A DNA stretch of 64,000 nucleotides from Lithobates sylvaticus. Taxonomy: Eukaryota; Chordata; Amphibia; Anura; Ranidae. Below the pieces are notes generated by a model. That model saw only the letters and a list, made by a program, of their open reading frames with translations, made no database searches and had not been told where the DNA came from. A program made the translations under genes and the position numbers. Below are positions 1 to 10,124 of the stretch, one piece after another. Positions within the stretch are counted from its first letter, which is position 1, and each line of letters opens with the position of its first letter. The stretch is taken from NCBI GenBank assembly GCA_028564925.1, contig CM053034.1:156151705-156215704 (forward strand), read 5' to 3'.

Positions 1-21
1 AAAATCTTCTTTCTTCTTTCT

Positions 22-141
22 TCATCCTTCGGATTCTTCATCTTCTCCTTCCTTCATCTTCTTCCATCTTCTTCTTCCATTTTCTTCTTCCTCCGATCCG
101 CTTCTTCTTGCGCTGGTCTTCTCGTCCTTCTCGTCCGGCAT
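22..141 (-). CDS. 39-residue charged micro-ORF, left palindrome arm
   Basis: Mirror copy of the frame at 472-591, with one Lys/Arg difference (GRRRWKK here, GRRKWKK there). In this arm the frame is also open upstream to an ATG at 231, giving a 69-residue version with an Arg-rich leader; in the right arm that leader is closed. No known family. Confidence 0.2.
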   Translation of the reverse strand: MPDEKDEKTSARRSGSEEEENGRRRWKKMKEGEDEESEG

Positions 142-269
142 CTTCTTCCGTCGGCGTCGGCGTCGGTGTCGGTGTCTTCTTGGGCCGCTCCGCGCAATGG
201 GAGGCTCCCGCTGTGTGAGGCTCCGCTCCATCTGACAGGTCTTTTAAAACGGAGGGCACCTGGTGACCC

Positions 270-371
270 CGCCCCCCTCTGACGTCATGGGGAAAGCCAT
301 CATGGAATTCCCCATGACGTCCCTGTGCGTCAGAGGGGGCGGGGTCACCAGGTGCCCTCCATTATAAAAGA
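270..371. promoter_or_regulatory. Putative divergent promoter at palindrome centre
   Basis: TATAAAAG lies at 363-370 on the plus strand. The mirror position (about 241-250, minus strand) reads TTTTAAAAG, a weaker match. Between them are a GC-rich block and TGACGTCA near 280, mirrored by TGACGTCC near 316. The signals are seen directly; transcription is inferred. Confidence 0.4.
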
Positions 372-471
372 CCTGTCAGATGGAGCGGAGCCTCACACAG
401 CGGGAGCCTCCCATTGCGCGGAGCGGCCCAAGAAGAGACAGAGACACTGACGCCGACGCCGACGGAAGAAG

Positions 472-591
472 ATGCCGGACGAGAAGGACGAGAAGACCAG
501 CGCAAGAAGAAGCGGATCGGAGGAAGAAGAAAATGGAAGAAGAAAATGGAAGAAGATGAAGGAAGGAGAAGATGAAGAATCCGAAGGATGA
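472..591 (+). CDS. 39-residue charged micro-ORF, right palindrome arm
   Basis: This frame opens at the first ATG lying well downstream of the TATA box at 363-370; the ATG at 380 would sit before the expected transcript start. The product begins MPDEKDEKTSARRSGSEEEE and is almost entirely Lys, Arg, Glu and Asp. An AATAAA follows 22 bases after the stop. The mirror frame in the left arm (141-22) differs by one residue. I recognise no family. Arm-to-arm similarity could reflect gene conversion within the palindrome rather than selection, and the purine-rich composition favours chance open frames, so expression is doubtful. Confidence 0.2.
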   Translation: MPDEKDEKTSARRSGSEEEENGRRKWKKMKEGEDEESEG

Positions 592-612
592 AGAAAGAAG
601 AAAGAAGATTTT

Positions 613-1499
613 AATAAAGGAATTGTCAAAGACTGTCTCCTGTCATTTTTACCATTTTTGCCACTTTTTTGGTGAAATGGTAGGGGTACTTTTGTACCCC
701 CTTACCATTTCACACAGGGGGGGGGCGGGATCTGGGGGTCCCCTTGTTAAAGGGGGCTTCCAGATTCCGATAAGCCCCCCGCCCGCAGACCCCCACAACC
801 ACCGGCCAGGGTTGTGGGGAAGAGGCCCTTGTCCTAATCAACATGGGGACAAGGTGCTTTAGGGGTCTTAGACCCCCAAAGCATCCTCCCAATGTTGAGG
901 GCATGTGGCCTGGTACGGTTCAGGCGAGAGGGGGGCCGCTCTCGTCCCCCCCTCTTTTCCTGCGGCCTGCCAGGTTGCGTGCTCGGATAAGGGTCTGGTA
1001 TGGATTTTGAGGGGGACCCCACGCCATTTTTTTTGGCTAGGGTTCCCCTTAAAATCCATACCAGACCTCAAGGGTCTGGTATGGATTTTGAGGGGGACCC
1101 TACGCCATTTTTTTTTTTTTTTTTTTGGCTGGGATCCCCCTTAATATCCATCCCAGACCTGAAGGGCCTGGTTATTGAATTTGGGGGGACCCCTACGCTT
1201 TTTTTTTGTTTTTTATTAATGAATGACAGCTCTCTGTGTTACAGGAGCCATCAATTCATTAGCCGCGAGTGATTTAAATAGCTTTCTTCCTGCAAAAATG
1301 ACACTTTTTTGCAGGGAAAGTTCTAAGCACAGGAAACCTGCCCTCCTTCACAGGCTACCTATAGACACCCCCCAGATGTGATACTGCAATGCTGTTCTAA
1401 CAGCATGCACACACATATCCCCAGAAATAAAGCACATATTGTTGTCAGCAGTCAGCAGCACACTGACACGCTGACACTGTGAGTGAAACATAATATGCG
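613..1499. repeat. Interior of a hAT-like non-autonomous element
   Basis: No gene seen. About 640-1000 carries the same block found at about 2290-2640 and again inverted at 3340-3560: a G-run, then GGGATCTGGGGG, then an AACATGGGGACAAGGTGCTTT segment. About 1000-1200 has three spaced repeats of a TATGGATTTTGAGGGGGACCC-like unit (near 1000, 1080 and 1150), each followed by a T-run. About 1240-1400 resembles 20300-20450 inside the large hAT element. This supports a shared, mosaic non-autonomous family. Confidence 0.55.
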
Positions 1500-1822
1500 A
1501 GGCCGCCGCCGCGGCGGCCTCTTATACCGTGGGGCGTGTATTAAAGCCCCTGAGCTATAATTGGCTACAGGCATCCTGCCTGTAGCCAATTATGGCTCTC
1601 CTCGCTGCCGGCGCTGTGATTGGCCAAGCATGCGGGGTCACAGTGCATGCTTGGCCAATCATCAGCCAGCATTGCACTGCGCGGGCCGCAATGCATTGCG
1701 GGGCCGCTCGCATCACACGAATTTGATGCGAGCGGCCCCAATAGTTCTGGGCTCGCCGAGCGAGCGAACACCCGGTGCTCGATTCGAACATGGGTTCGAA
1801 TCGAACACCGGGCTCATCCTTA
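1500..1822 (-). mobile_element. hAT terminus related to the 12-kb hAT at 9888
   Basis: Read on the minus strand from 1822, this begins TAAGGATGAGCCCGGTG and continues with GATTCGAACCC, a CGCTCGCTCGGCGAGCCC stretch, GCGAGCGGCCCC, a TGGCTACAGGC hairpin and CGCCCCAC plus a TATA-like box. The same order occurs at 9888-10150. It is the 5' terminus of a member of the same hAT family in the opposite orientation. Its other end is not recognised and may lie beyond base 1. The inverted duplication's homology stops just outside this terminus, so the insertion hides the duplication's outer left boundary. Confidence 0.75.
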
Positions 1823-2068
1823 ACTTAAACCTAACTTTAACACCTAACTAACCAATTCATATTATAACACCCTCTAAACCCTTACCCTCCTAACACTAGA
1901 TCTTTGCCCTAATGTCATCCTTAGCACAACACTAAATTGAAGGCAAAACTTTTTTTAGTTTTGGATAGAGTGGAGAGGGATCGGAAGACCTGTCATGTTT
2001 TTATTGCTGTCTGTGCCCCCATTAAGGAGATTCACCCTCTCTATTTGTTCTGTTTACCATTACCATTG

Positions 2069-3904
2069 AATGTGGACTTGGCAGTCCGGCGGACAATCCC
2101 GCCGTTAGTAGGCTAGTCCGCCGGACTTTTGAAATGAACGGACTTGCCGCTCATCGGAAAGTCCGTTCATTTAGCACGTGACTTCAGGTAGACGGAGCTA
2201 GCGAAGGCAGTGAATGCCGCCGCGCTAGCCCCGTCACCTGGCATGGATTTAAAGGGAATCCCCACGCCGAAAAAACGGCGTGGGGGTCCCCCCCAAATCC
2301 ATCTCAGACCCTTATTCGAGCACGCAGCCGGGCAGGCCAGGAAAGGGATGGGGACGAGCGAGCGCCCCCCCTCCTGAGCCGTACCAGGCCACGTGCCCTC
2401 AACATGGGGGGTGCCCTGGGGAAAGGGGGGCCATGCGGCCCCCCACACCAAAGCACCTTGTCCCCATGTTGATGAGGACAAGAGCCTCTTCCCGACAACC
2501 CTGGCCGTTGGTTGTCGGGGTCTGCGGGCGGGGGCTTATCGGAATCCGGGAGCCCCCTTTTATAAGGGGGCCCCCAGATCCCGGCCCCCCACCCTATGTG
2601 AATGAGTATGGGGTACGATGTACCCCTACCCATTCACCTAAGGTGTAAAATGTAAAGAAAAAAAACACACAATTTTGAAAAAAAATATTTTATTGCACTG
2701 CTCTGGGGGTCTTCTTCTGTCTTGGGGGGTCTTCTCGTCGGACTCCTCCGCCATTTACCTAGCTCTTTTACCGAGCAGAGGAGGCCAGCTACCTTCTTCG
2801 TCGTCGACGCCGTCGTCTGGGGGTCTCGATCCGCCTTCGGGGGTCTTCCGGGGTCTCTTCTGTTCTTGCCGCGGTCGCCGTTTTCCGCGCCGCCGGTGCC
2901 GCCTTCTTCTTCTTCTTCCGATGTTAACCCCTCGCTGTCTCTGGCCGGAATGCCAGAGCCGCGCTGTGCTGGGACTTATATAGGGACAAGGGGACAGGGT
3001 CACATGCTCATGTCACATGGTGACCCCGCCCCCTTGTGATGTCACAGTCCCGGAGGATGCTGGGACTGTGACATCACAGGGGGGCGGGGTCACCATGTGA
3101 CATGAGCATGTGACCCTGTCCCCTTGTCCCTATATAAGTCCCAGCACAGCGCGGCTCTGGCATTCCGGCCAGAGACAGCGACGGGTCGACATCGGAAGAA
3201 GAAAAAGAAGAAGGCGGCGCCGGCGGCGCGGAAAACGACGACCGCGGCAAGAACAGAAGACCCCCGGAGCAGTGCAATAAAATATTTTTTCAAAATTGTG
3301 TGTTTTTTTTCTTTACATTTTACACATTAGGTAAATGGGTAGGGGTACATCGTACCCCATACTCATTCACATAGGGTGGGGGGCCGGGATCTGGGGGCCC
3401 CCTTATAAAAGGGGCCTCCCGGATTCCGATAGGCCCCCGCCCGCAGACCCCGACAACCAACGACCAGGGTTGTCGGGAAGAGGCCCTTGTCCTCATCAAC
3501 ATGGGGACAAGGTGCTTTGGGGTGGGGGGGCCGCACGGGGGGCACCCCCCATGTTGAGGGCACGCTGCCTTTTTTTCGGCGTGGGGATTCCCTTTAAATC
3601 CATGGCAGTTGACGGGGCTAGCGCGGCGGCATTCACTGCCTTCGCTAGCCCCGTCTACCTGCAGTTACGTTCTAAATGAACGGACTGCTCCGTGTGTGGG
3701 CAAGTCCGTTCATTTTCAAATGTCCCGCAGACTTTTTCCCGCGGATTGTCCGCCAGAGAAGTCCGGGCGTGTGTGGGCAAGTCACATGCTCGGAAGTCCG
3801 GGCGTGTGTGGGCAATTCCCCCCTCGGAAAGTCCGGCGGATTGTCCGCTGGACTAGGTCCGGTGGACAAAGTCCGAACGTGTGTACGCGGCAAGAGTCAT
3901 TGGA
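2069..3904. mobile_element. Nested palindromic element, left arm only
   Basis: Three concentric inverted shells surround a centre near 3055. The outer shell (2075-2270 with 3570-3890) has GTCCGGCGGACAATCC-type ends and a GCTAGCGAAGGCAGTGAATG block. The middle shell (2290-2640 with 3340-3560) is the block also present at 640-1000. The inner shell (2641-3054 with 3057-3335) is a mirrored promoter unit. The right end, GTACACACGTTCGGACTTTG on the minus strand, resembles the GTACACACG MITE family. The left end is shorter and about 700 bp of arm sequence is missing here, so the insertion probably came with a deletion. Confidence 0.7.
2969..3142. promoter_or_regulatory. Second mirror-image TATA pair
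   Basis: TATATAAG lies at 3131-3138 (plus) with a mirrored copy at 2975-2982 (minus). TGATGTCAC and TGACATCAC flank the centre. Each arm runs outward through purine-rich sequence to an AATAAA (3276-3281 plus; 2689-2694 minus). The design matches the palindrome at 1-612, but the sequence differs and I see no clear ATG-initiated frame. Confidence 0.4.
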
Positions 3905-4599
3905 GTCACTCTGCACATACTCAGTTTGGTGTGTATTGCTAGAGAATTCTTGTTTAGTTTTTTGGAGGGTGCATTTGATGGGCACAGGACCAATTAGCAC
4001 TGTCGAGACAGAAGGTCAGGGTCCTGCAGCCTCATAGGACAGTCAAGGTAGAATTAAATCTCCCCTACAAGCTTTAACCACACCCTGATAGAAATCATAG
4101 GACTGCTATATACTGCTAATAAGAAAAGGTATTTAGCAATTTATATTTACTAAAATAATTGCATCTCCATGTTCTGTGTACTGTGGGAGACCAGATATAG
4201 TGAATGCAGGGTCCTGGGTTTAGTAACACTAAATAATGCTTTACAATTTAACTAAACCCATTAGATTTTAGTCAACTAAAACATAGAAGATTTTAGTCTA
4301 CTAAAATGTGCTGGAGATTTTAGTAGACTAAAATATGGCTAAAACTAAAACAATTCAGATGACTAAAATATGGCTAAAACTAAAAAGGTATTTTAGTCAA
4401 AAAACAAAATTGACATTTGACGTCCAAATTAACACTGATTCAAACCCTCCCTTACTCTATCCAAAAAAGAAATTTTTTTTTACTTTAGTTCTACTTTAAC
4501 TTTTAATGCCTTCACTGATCAGATAACAAAAATATCAGTTCCAAAAGAACACAGTCCTGCACCGAGATCTAACAACAGTGGGATCTCAAAACCAAATAT
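3905..4599. repeat. Arm sequence with TTTTAGT-rich repeats
   Basis: No gene. About 4250-4470 is a degenerate tandem of a TTTTAGTCTACTAAAAT-like palindromic unit. The counterpart is about 47760-47960, and a further patch lies near 48660-48780 in the right arm. Confidence 0.6.
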
Positions 4600-4986
4600 G
4601 CCGCGTACACACGGTCGGACTTTCCGACAGAAAATGTTCGATGTGAGCTTGTTGTCAGAAAGTCCGACAGTGTGTATGCTCCATCGAACATTTGCTGTCG
4701 GAATTTCCACCCACAAATGTTTGAGAGCAGGTTCTCAAATTTTCAGCCAACTTCACTTTGTTGTCGGAAAGTCCGATCATGTGTACACAAGTCCTTTGCA
4801 CAAAAATTCACGCATGCTCGGAATCAATCAGAAGGAGCCGCACTGGCTATTGAACTTCCTTTTTCTTGGCTCGGCGTACGTCTTGTACGTCACCGCGTTC
4901 TCACATTCAGAATTTTGGGCCAACATTTGTGTGACCCGTGTGTATGCAAGACAAGTTTGGCTGAAAGTCCGATCGTGTGTACGCAT
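4600..4986. mobile_element. GTACACACG-ended MITE, left arm
   Basis: Inverted ends GCGTACACACGGTCGGACTT and GTCCGATCGTGTGTACGC. The interior has further internal palindromes with TCGGACTTTCCGA cores and no coding capacity. Right-arm copy at 47205-47610. Family-level relatives are at 53512-53942, 55835-55924 and 59605-59971. Confidence 0.8.
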
Positions 4987-5352
4987 CATTACAGTATTTG
5001 CATCCCTTAGGGTTTAAGCTTTTGGTGAGCTAGTGGCCTGGTGTCCTCATAGTCTGCCTATCAGATTCCGTGTAAAAACTATACACAGCACCCTTGTAAA
5101 CATTTCACTAATTGATTTTTAGGTGAATGAAAAGAATATAAGAACCTGCTTTGGTCATGGTATTGTGTTTTAAAAGACAGCAAAAGTTTCAGGGCTTAAT
5201 ATAGACATTTATAATGTCTAGTTACAAAGGTAATGATTACTACTAATAATAGGGTAGCTGCACATATAACTGATCATACAATCTGGCATAGGGAAGATCA
5301 GTTCTTTTTTATTTTTTTATTTTTATCTAGTAAGTTGACCTACACTGCCCAA
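4987..5352. other. Arm sequence, nothing recognised
   Basis: A/T-rich sequence matching about 46850-47200 in the right arm. No gene or element seen. Confidence 0.5.
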
Positions 5353-5593
5353 GGCTGGGTTCACACTAGTGCAAATTGGATTTCCCTGCATCCAATTTGC
5401 ATGTCAGGAGACTGTGACCGGCTCCTTGGGTATAGCTGCAAAGCGTTTTGCAGAAGAGTCCTGTGCGTCTTCTGGTCCGTTTCAGGTCCGAATTCAGCCA
5501 AAAATTCGGACCGAATTCGGAGCTGAAATGGTGAACAGGGACGCATCGGACCCCATGCTGTGAGACGCTCCGCACAACAGTGTGAACCCAGCC
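5353..5593. mobile_element. TTCACACT-ended MITE, left arm
   Basis: Ends GGCTGGGTTCACACT and AGTGTGAACCCAGCC form perfect inverted repeats. The interior is GAATTCGGACC-rich and palindromic. Copy at 46607-46847. Confidence 0.85.
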
Positions 5594-6172
5594 TCAATGT
5601 GAAAAAGTTTTGTCTTGGGGGAAACTGGTAATTTGGGTCGAATCACTGTCTGCCAATGCTGCTGAGATTGTAAGTTATAAATATCTCTCCACAACAGGAT
5701 CAGTTATAGCGATCACACTTGCAATGCCTAGATTGGGGAAGCAGAACAGGACCCCTTTAATTTTATTGTTGTGTGGATGTTGAATAAATGTTTCTGTAAT
5801 ACTGTAATATATGTTTACTGTTCAAGCATATGTCAGAGTTAAACACTCCACTAGTTACATTTGGTAAAAACATTACACAAAGTCGGAGGTGTCCAATTGG
5901 GGATTCCCATTTACTACTTTCATAGCCCATGGCATTTTATATTTTTTCTTTCTTTCCCTCAGTCATAGATTTTTGTGTGGGTGGAAAACAGAATGAGACA
6001 AGCAATTACAGTATATCTCTGCCCTATCCAGTACTATCTGACTACTGAACATGTCTGGTATTTATTTATTATGGGATATTATAAACAAAGAAGGCACTAT
6101 GACTAATGTAAGTGCATATTGCTGGGCAAGATAAATTGATGTTCCCACTCCTCTATTGTTTTTTCTTTCTAG
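5594..6172. other. Arm sequence, nothing recognised
   Basis: Matches about 46025-46600 in the right arm. No coding or structural signal that I can support. Confidence 0.5.
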
Positions 6173-6293
6173 CAGTGGCGGCTGGTGAAGTTTTAGGATG
6201 GGGGGCCAGACCCCGCCCTTCCTTTTTGACCCCTCCCACTTCTCATAAGAATCCACCCACTCCATCCCCTGTATTCCACTTGCATGTCAAGAG
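6173..6293 (+). mobile_element. hAT-like terminus before minisatellites
   Basis: CAGTGGCGGCTGGTG at 6173-6187 is a terminus typical of hAT elements. The right arm carries its complement ending at about 46024. The opposite terminus is not visible before the arm continues at 7310, so the element is incomplete or its far end is degraded. Confidence 0.5.
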
Positions 6294-6725
6294 TGTACAG
6301 CTCAGCATCACAGGACAGAGTATACAGCCCCAGCATCACAGCACAGAATATACAGCCCCGGCATCACAGGACAGAATATACAGCCCCAGCATCACAGAAC
6401 AGAGTATACAGCCCCAGCATCACAGGACTGAGTATACAGCTCAGCATCACAGGACTGAGTATACAGCTCAGCCTCACAGATCATGGTATATAGCTCAGCA
6501 TCAAAGGACCAAGTATACAGCTCAGCCTCACAGATCAGGGTATATAGCTCAGCATCACAGGACAGAGTATACAGCTCAGCCTCACAGATCAGGGTATATA
6601 GCTCAACATTACAGATAGGGTATATAGTGCAGCCTCACAGATCAGGGTATACAGTGCAGCATCACAGATCAGGGTTTATAGTGCAGCCTCACAGATCAGG
6701 GTATATAGTGCAGCATAAGTCACAG
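6294..6725 (+). repeat. 27-28-bp minisatellite, left arm
   Basis: Tandem unit of the type CAGCATCACAGGACAGAGTA plus TACAGCC/TACAGCT, alternating with CCTCACAGATCAGGGTATATAG-like variants. A unit near 27 bp keeps one frame open and creates a spurious 168-residue frame. Counterpart at about 45355-45905. Confidence 0.85.
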
Positions 6726-6726
6726 A

Positions 6727-7305
6727 TATATTACACCCTCCTGTACATATTTTACCCCCCTTGTACATATTAGCCCCTCCTATACATATTACCCCCATCC
6801 CTGTACATATTATCCCCCGTATATATTACCCCCCCCTGTACATATTACACCTTCCTGTACATATTACCCCCCTCCCTGTACATATTACACCATCCTGTAC
6901 ATATTACACCTTCCTGAACATATTACCCCCCTCCTGTACATATTACCCCCTCTAGTACATATTACCCCCTCCCTGTACATAGTACACCCTCCTGTACATA
7001 TTAACCCCCCTCCCTGTATATATAACCCCCTCCTGTACATATTACCCCCCATACATTCTACCCCCTGTACATATTACCCCCTCCTGTACATATTACCCCC
7101 TCCTGTACAAATTACACCCTCCTGTACATATTAACCCCCCCCCTCCCTGTATATATAACCCCATCCTGTACATATTACCTCCCTGTACATATTACCCCCT
7201 GTGCATATTACCCCTCCTGTACATATTACCCCCTCCTGTACATATTACCCCCCTGTACATATTACCACTCCTGTACATATTACCACTCCTGTACATATTA
7301 ACTAC
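6727..7305 (+). repeat. ~18-20-bp C-rich minisatellite, left arm
   Basis: About 30 imperfect copies of CTCCTGTACATATTACCCCC. The complementary strand is G-rich, with runs of 4-7 G. The right-arm counterpart at about 44845-45345 differs in copy order and length. Confidence 0.85.
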
Positions 7306-8076
7306 GTAATTACTGCTAAGCCTGGCAGGGGTTAAAGCTGATACTTTCTCCCTGACTCACATTCTCTCCTCACATTCCTGAGATCCAGGGACTAATCTGC
7401 CGACCTGTCAGTTCCCTGGACTACACAGCCTAGAGTGCTGAGTTTTCAGGTAGCAGGAGATTTCCACTACAGCCTGTGTGCTCATGCTGTTATGTGAGGC
7501 GGATCATTCATGAATCCAGATGTGATATCCCACCCACTGTGTTCTTTTTTTAGTTACTGGGCATGGAGGAAGAGGAAGGGACTGGGCTGTCATTTAGGAT
7601 CTGTATACACGCCAAAAAGTTTGATGTCAATACCATGTGACCTGAAAATCTCAGCTCAACAAGGAAATGTTCTCTCCAGCAATAGAGATCAAACTGAGCA
7701 TGTGCAGCTTTACTACCCTCACTTTGACTTATCTGACCTTGCCAAGAGAGACCCTGCAGGAAGGGGAGGATCTGTCCATACAGAATCAAAGAGCCTTTTT
7801 ACACAATACAGTGGATTAACCCCTTAAGTTCCACAGTGAGTATAACAAGCATGCTATTCTGCATATACAGACTGATTTTACTGTTGTGGGTTTAGTAACA
7901 GTTTAAGCTCAAAGTTAGCTGATGGCAATAACAGGACAAGATGTAAAATTGATCACGGTTACTGATAGACCTGGTGGGGGATTGACCCCATCCCTTTTCT
8001 ATTCAAAACTAAACAAACTGTTCTGGGAATGATCCTATATTGAGGCATATGGTTCAAATATAGTATTTCAACCATA
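7306..8076. other. Arm sequence, no gene recognised
   Basis: Collinear with about 44065-44840. It contains open frames shared by both arms (for example 7510-7827 and its mirror at 44304-44621) but they resemble no known protein and begin in the middle of repeat-like sequence. Confidence 0.5.
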
Positions 8077-8775
8077 AAATGCATTCGTCCAAAAATCCGA
8101 AATAATTAAGGTTGAACCTGTCATTGAAGGCTTATGGTGTCTGTCGAATATTCTAAGAAGATTCGACGGAGCAGCTAAACTGTACGACACCACAATCGTA
8201 CATTTCCGGTCAAATGTTCCACCTACAAGCTATAGTAGAATTCTAATGTTGTATGACACTAGTAATAATTAGATTTATTAATTATTATTACTAGTCAACC
8301 AACATTAAAATTCTTCTATAGCTTATGGGTGGAGCATTTGACCATAAATGTCCGCTCGCGGCGACTGCTCGTCGAATCTTCATGTCGAATCTTTTCTCTC
8401 TATGTCGAATAATCTTGGACTAATAGAGTTAGGTTAGGCACATTCAACCTTTTTTGCTATTGTCGCTAAAATGTTGAATCTTTTCTCTCTATGTCAAATC
8501 TTTTCTCTCTATGTAGAATAATCTTGAACTAATAGAGCTAAGGTTAGGCACATTCGACCACAGGTTCGATGGACACAGATCGTTATTGTCAGCGTCATGT
8601 TGAATCTCCTATCTATATCGAACTGTTGTCGCAACGAAAACAAAAATAAAGCATTTGTTTATGTCGGATCTTTCAGTTTTCGGATTCTGCACGTTCGTTA
8701 TCGTTTGTTAAAACGATAAGGAAAATACCCAAAAATCAGACGAAAATGCATTTGGACGAAAACTAATGCACATGT
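8077..8775. mobile_element. Palindromic AATGCATTCG element, left arm
   Basis: Near-complementary ends: AATGCATTCGTCCAAAAATC on the left, and AAAAATCAGACGAAAATGC with further GCATTTGGACGAAAA on the right. A central palindrome lies around 8280 (ACTAGTAATAATTAGATT type). TCTTTTCTCTCTATGTCGAA is repeated internally near 8390-8520. In the right arm the same element is split by the U2-headed retroposon. Confidence 0.65.
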
Positions 8776-8792
8776 CTATAAAAGAGAGGAGA

Positions 8793-8970
8793 GGCTGTTC
8801 ACACTGCTGCGACCTAAAAGTCGGCACGACTTTGCAAGGCAACTTCGAGGCAACTTCAGTAAATGCATGGGTAATCTTCCTGTAATGTCAGATCCAAATC
8901 ACATCAATTAAGATAAGGATCTGACTTGGAGCCAATTTCTATTAAAGTCTATGGGCACAAGTAGGATAGA
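8793..8970. mobile_element. TTCACACTG MITE, left half (interrupted)
   Basis: Left half of a MITE with ends GGCTGTTCACACTGCTGCGAC and, at the far side, CAGTGTGAACCGAGCC. It is interrupted at 8970 by the 13.6-kb insertion and resumes at 22585. The uninterrupted copy is at 41893-42219. The last 14 bases (8957-8970, ACAAGTAGGATAGA) are the target duplication. Confidence 0.9.
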
Positions 8971-9572
8971 AATACAAGGGAATGAGGCTGCGCTAGCAGG
9001 TGTGAATCACCACTAGGGGTGTAGGTGAAACAAACAAAAGTGTATAAAACAGATTGTGCAACTATAGTAGCAAAATTGCTGGTACACGTGACTCACCACT
9101 AGGGAGTGGTGCAATTGGTGCAACTAAGATGGCTAATAAACGTGACTCACCACTGTGAGTATAAGTGAGAAAACAATCCCATATATGATATTAAACAAAC
9201 GGTTTGAACAACAATGGTTACAAAATAATGATTGAAAAAGTCAATATTCAATATTATGAGGTTGGGATGAATTGCAGGTAGTCCTAGAGGGATGATCCCC
9301 TTAAGAACCCTACTCACCAAAACGATGTGACCCACGGCTTTGCAGTCCTAGGGTCTAGATACGCATTAATAGAATGGTGAGATGGGTGGTGTCAGAAATC
9401 CTAAGAGATACTTCAAATGGTCCAATGGAGACTCCAGTTGAATGTGGGTGCCGTGAAGAGGAAAAAAGGAACATACATGTGTAGTATCGCCGTGCTAAAC
9501 CTCTGCAATGCTAAACAATAGTAACTCACTACTGAGCAGACTTGGATCAGCGAGTTCCGGGTGCGACATGTC

Positions 9573-9602
9573 CTTGATGATGCCCTGGAGGAGGGGCGAA
9601 AC
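9573..9602 (+). ncRNA. Hammerhead-ribozyme-like core
   Basis: TTGATGA at 9574-9580 is followed by a GCCC/GGGC stem (9582-9585 with 9594-9597), then CGAAAC, then a GCGTAGACGC hairpin. This follows the CUGAUGA-stem II-GAAA order of hammerhead cores, with U for the first C. I could not place a convincing cleavage site or stem I, so the motif may be a relic or coincidence. Penelope-like elements are known to carry hammerheads. Confidence 0.3.
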
Positions 9603-10124
9603 GCGTAGACGCAATTTCCGGCCAGTAAGCCTGTGACGCCTGCTTCCTGTTCTGCTTGGAGCGCACGCCAAGCGCGCGCCCGGAACTCGCTGATCCAAGT
9701 CTGCTCAGTAGTGAGTTACTATTGTTTAGCATTGCAGAGGTTTAGCACGGCGATACTACACATGTATGTTCCTTTTTTCCTCTTCACGGCACCCACATTC
9801 AACTGGAGTCTCCATTGGACCATTTGAAGTATCTCTTAGGATTTCTGACACCACCCATCTCACCATTCTATTAATGCGTATCTAGACTAGGGATGGGCCC
9901 GGTGTCCGATTCGAACCCACGTTCGAATCGAGCACTGGGCGTTCGCTCGCTCGGCGAGCCCAGAACTATTTGGGCCGTTCACATCACATTCGTGTGACGC
10001 GAGCGGCCCCGCAATGCACTGCGGCTGGCGCGGCCGGCGCAGTGCGCCGGAAACTCGGAGAGCAACAATTGGCTACAGGCAGGACGCCTGTAGCCAATGA
10101 AAGCTCAGGGGCTTTAGTACTCGC

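Larger units (their letters stand above)
1..612. repeat. Palindrome with mirror-image transcription signals
   Basis: Bases 1-294 are repeated in reverse complement at about 306-612, with the centre near 300. Moving outward from the centre, each arm has a CRE-like TGACGTCA or TGACGTCC, a GC-rich block, a TATA-like box, a short basic/acidic reading frame and a purine-rich tail. The right arm ends in AATAAA at 613-618. The left arm runs off the window at the equivalent point. This looks like a divergent promoter between two mirror-image units. It abuts sequence belonging to a hAT-like element, so it is probably the inner part of a non-autonomous transposon. That link is inference. Confidence 0.75.

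Noticed and set aside
6112-6773. Long open frames (168 and 96 residues) as a repetitive protein
   Set aside because: They are translations of a 27-28-bp minisatellite whose unit length happens to be near a multiple of three.
7510-7827. 105-residue frame conserved in both arms as a coding gene
   Set aside because: Conservation is explained by the inverted duplication; the mirror frame shows amino-acid changes and there is no family match.
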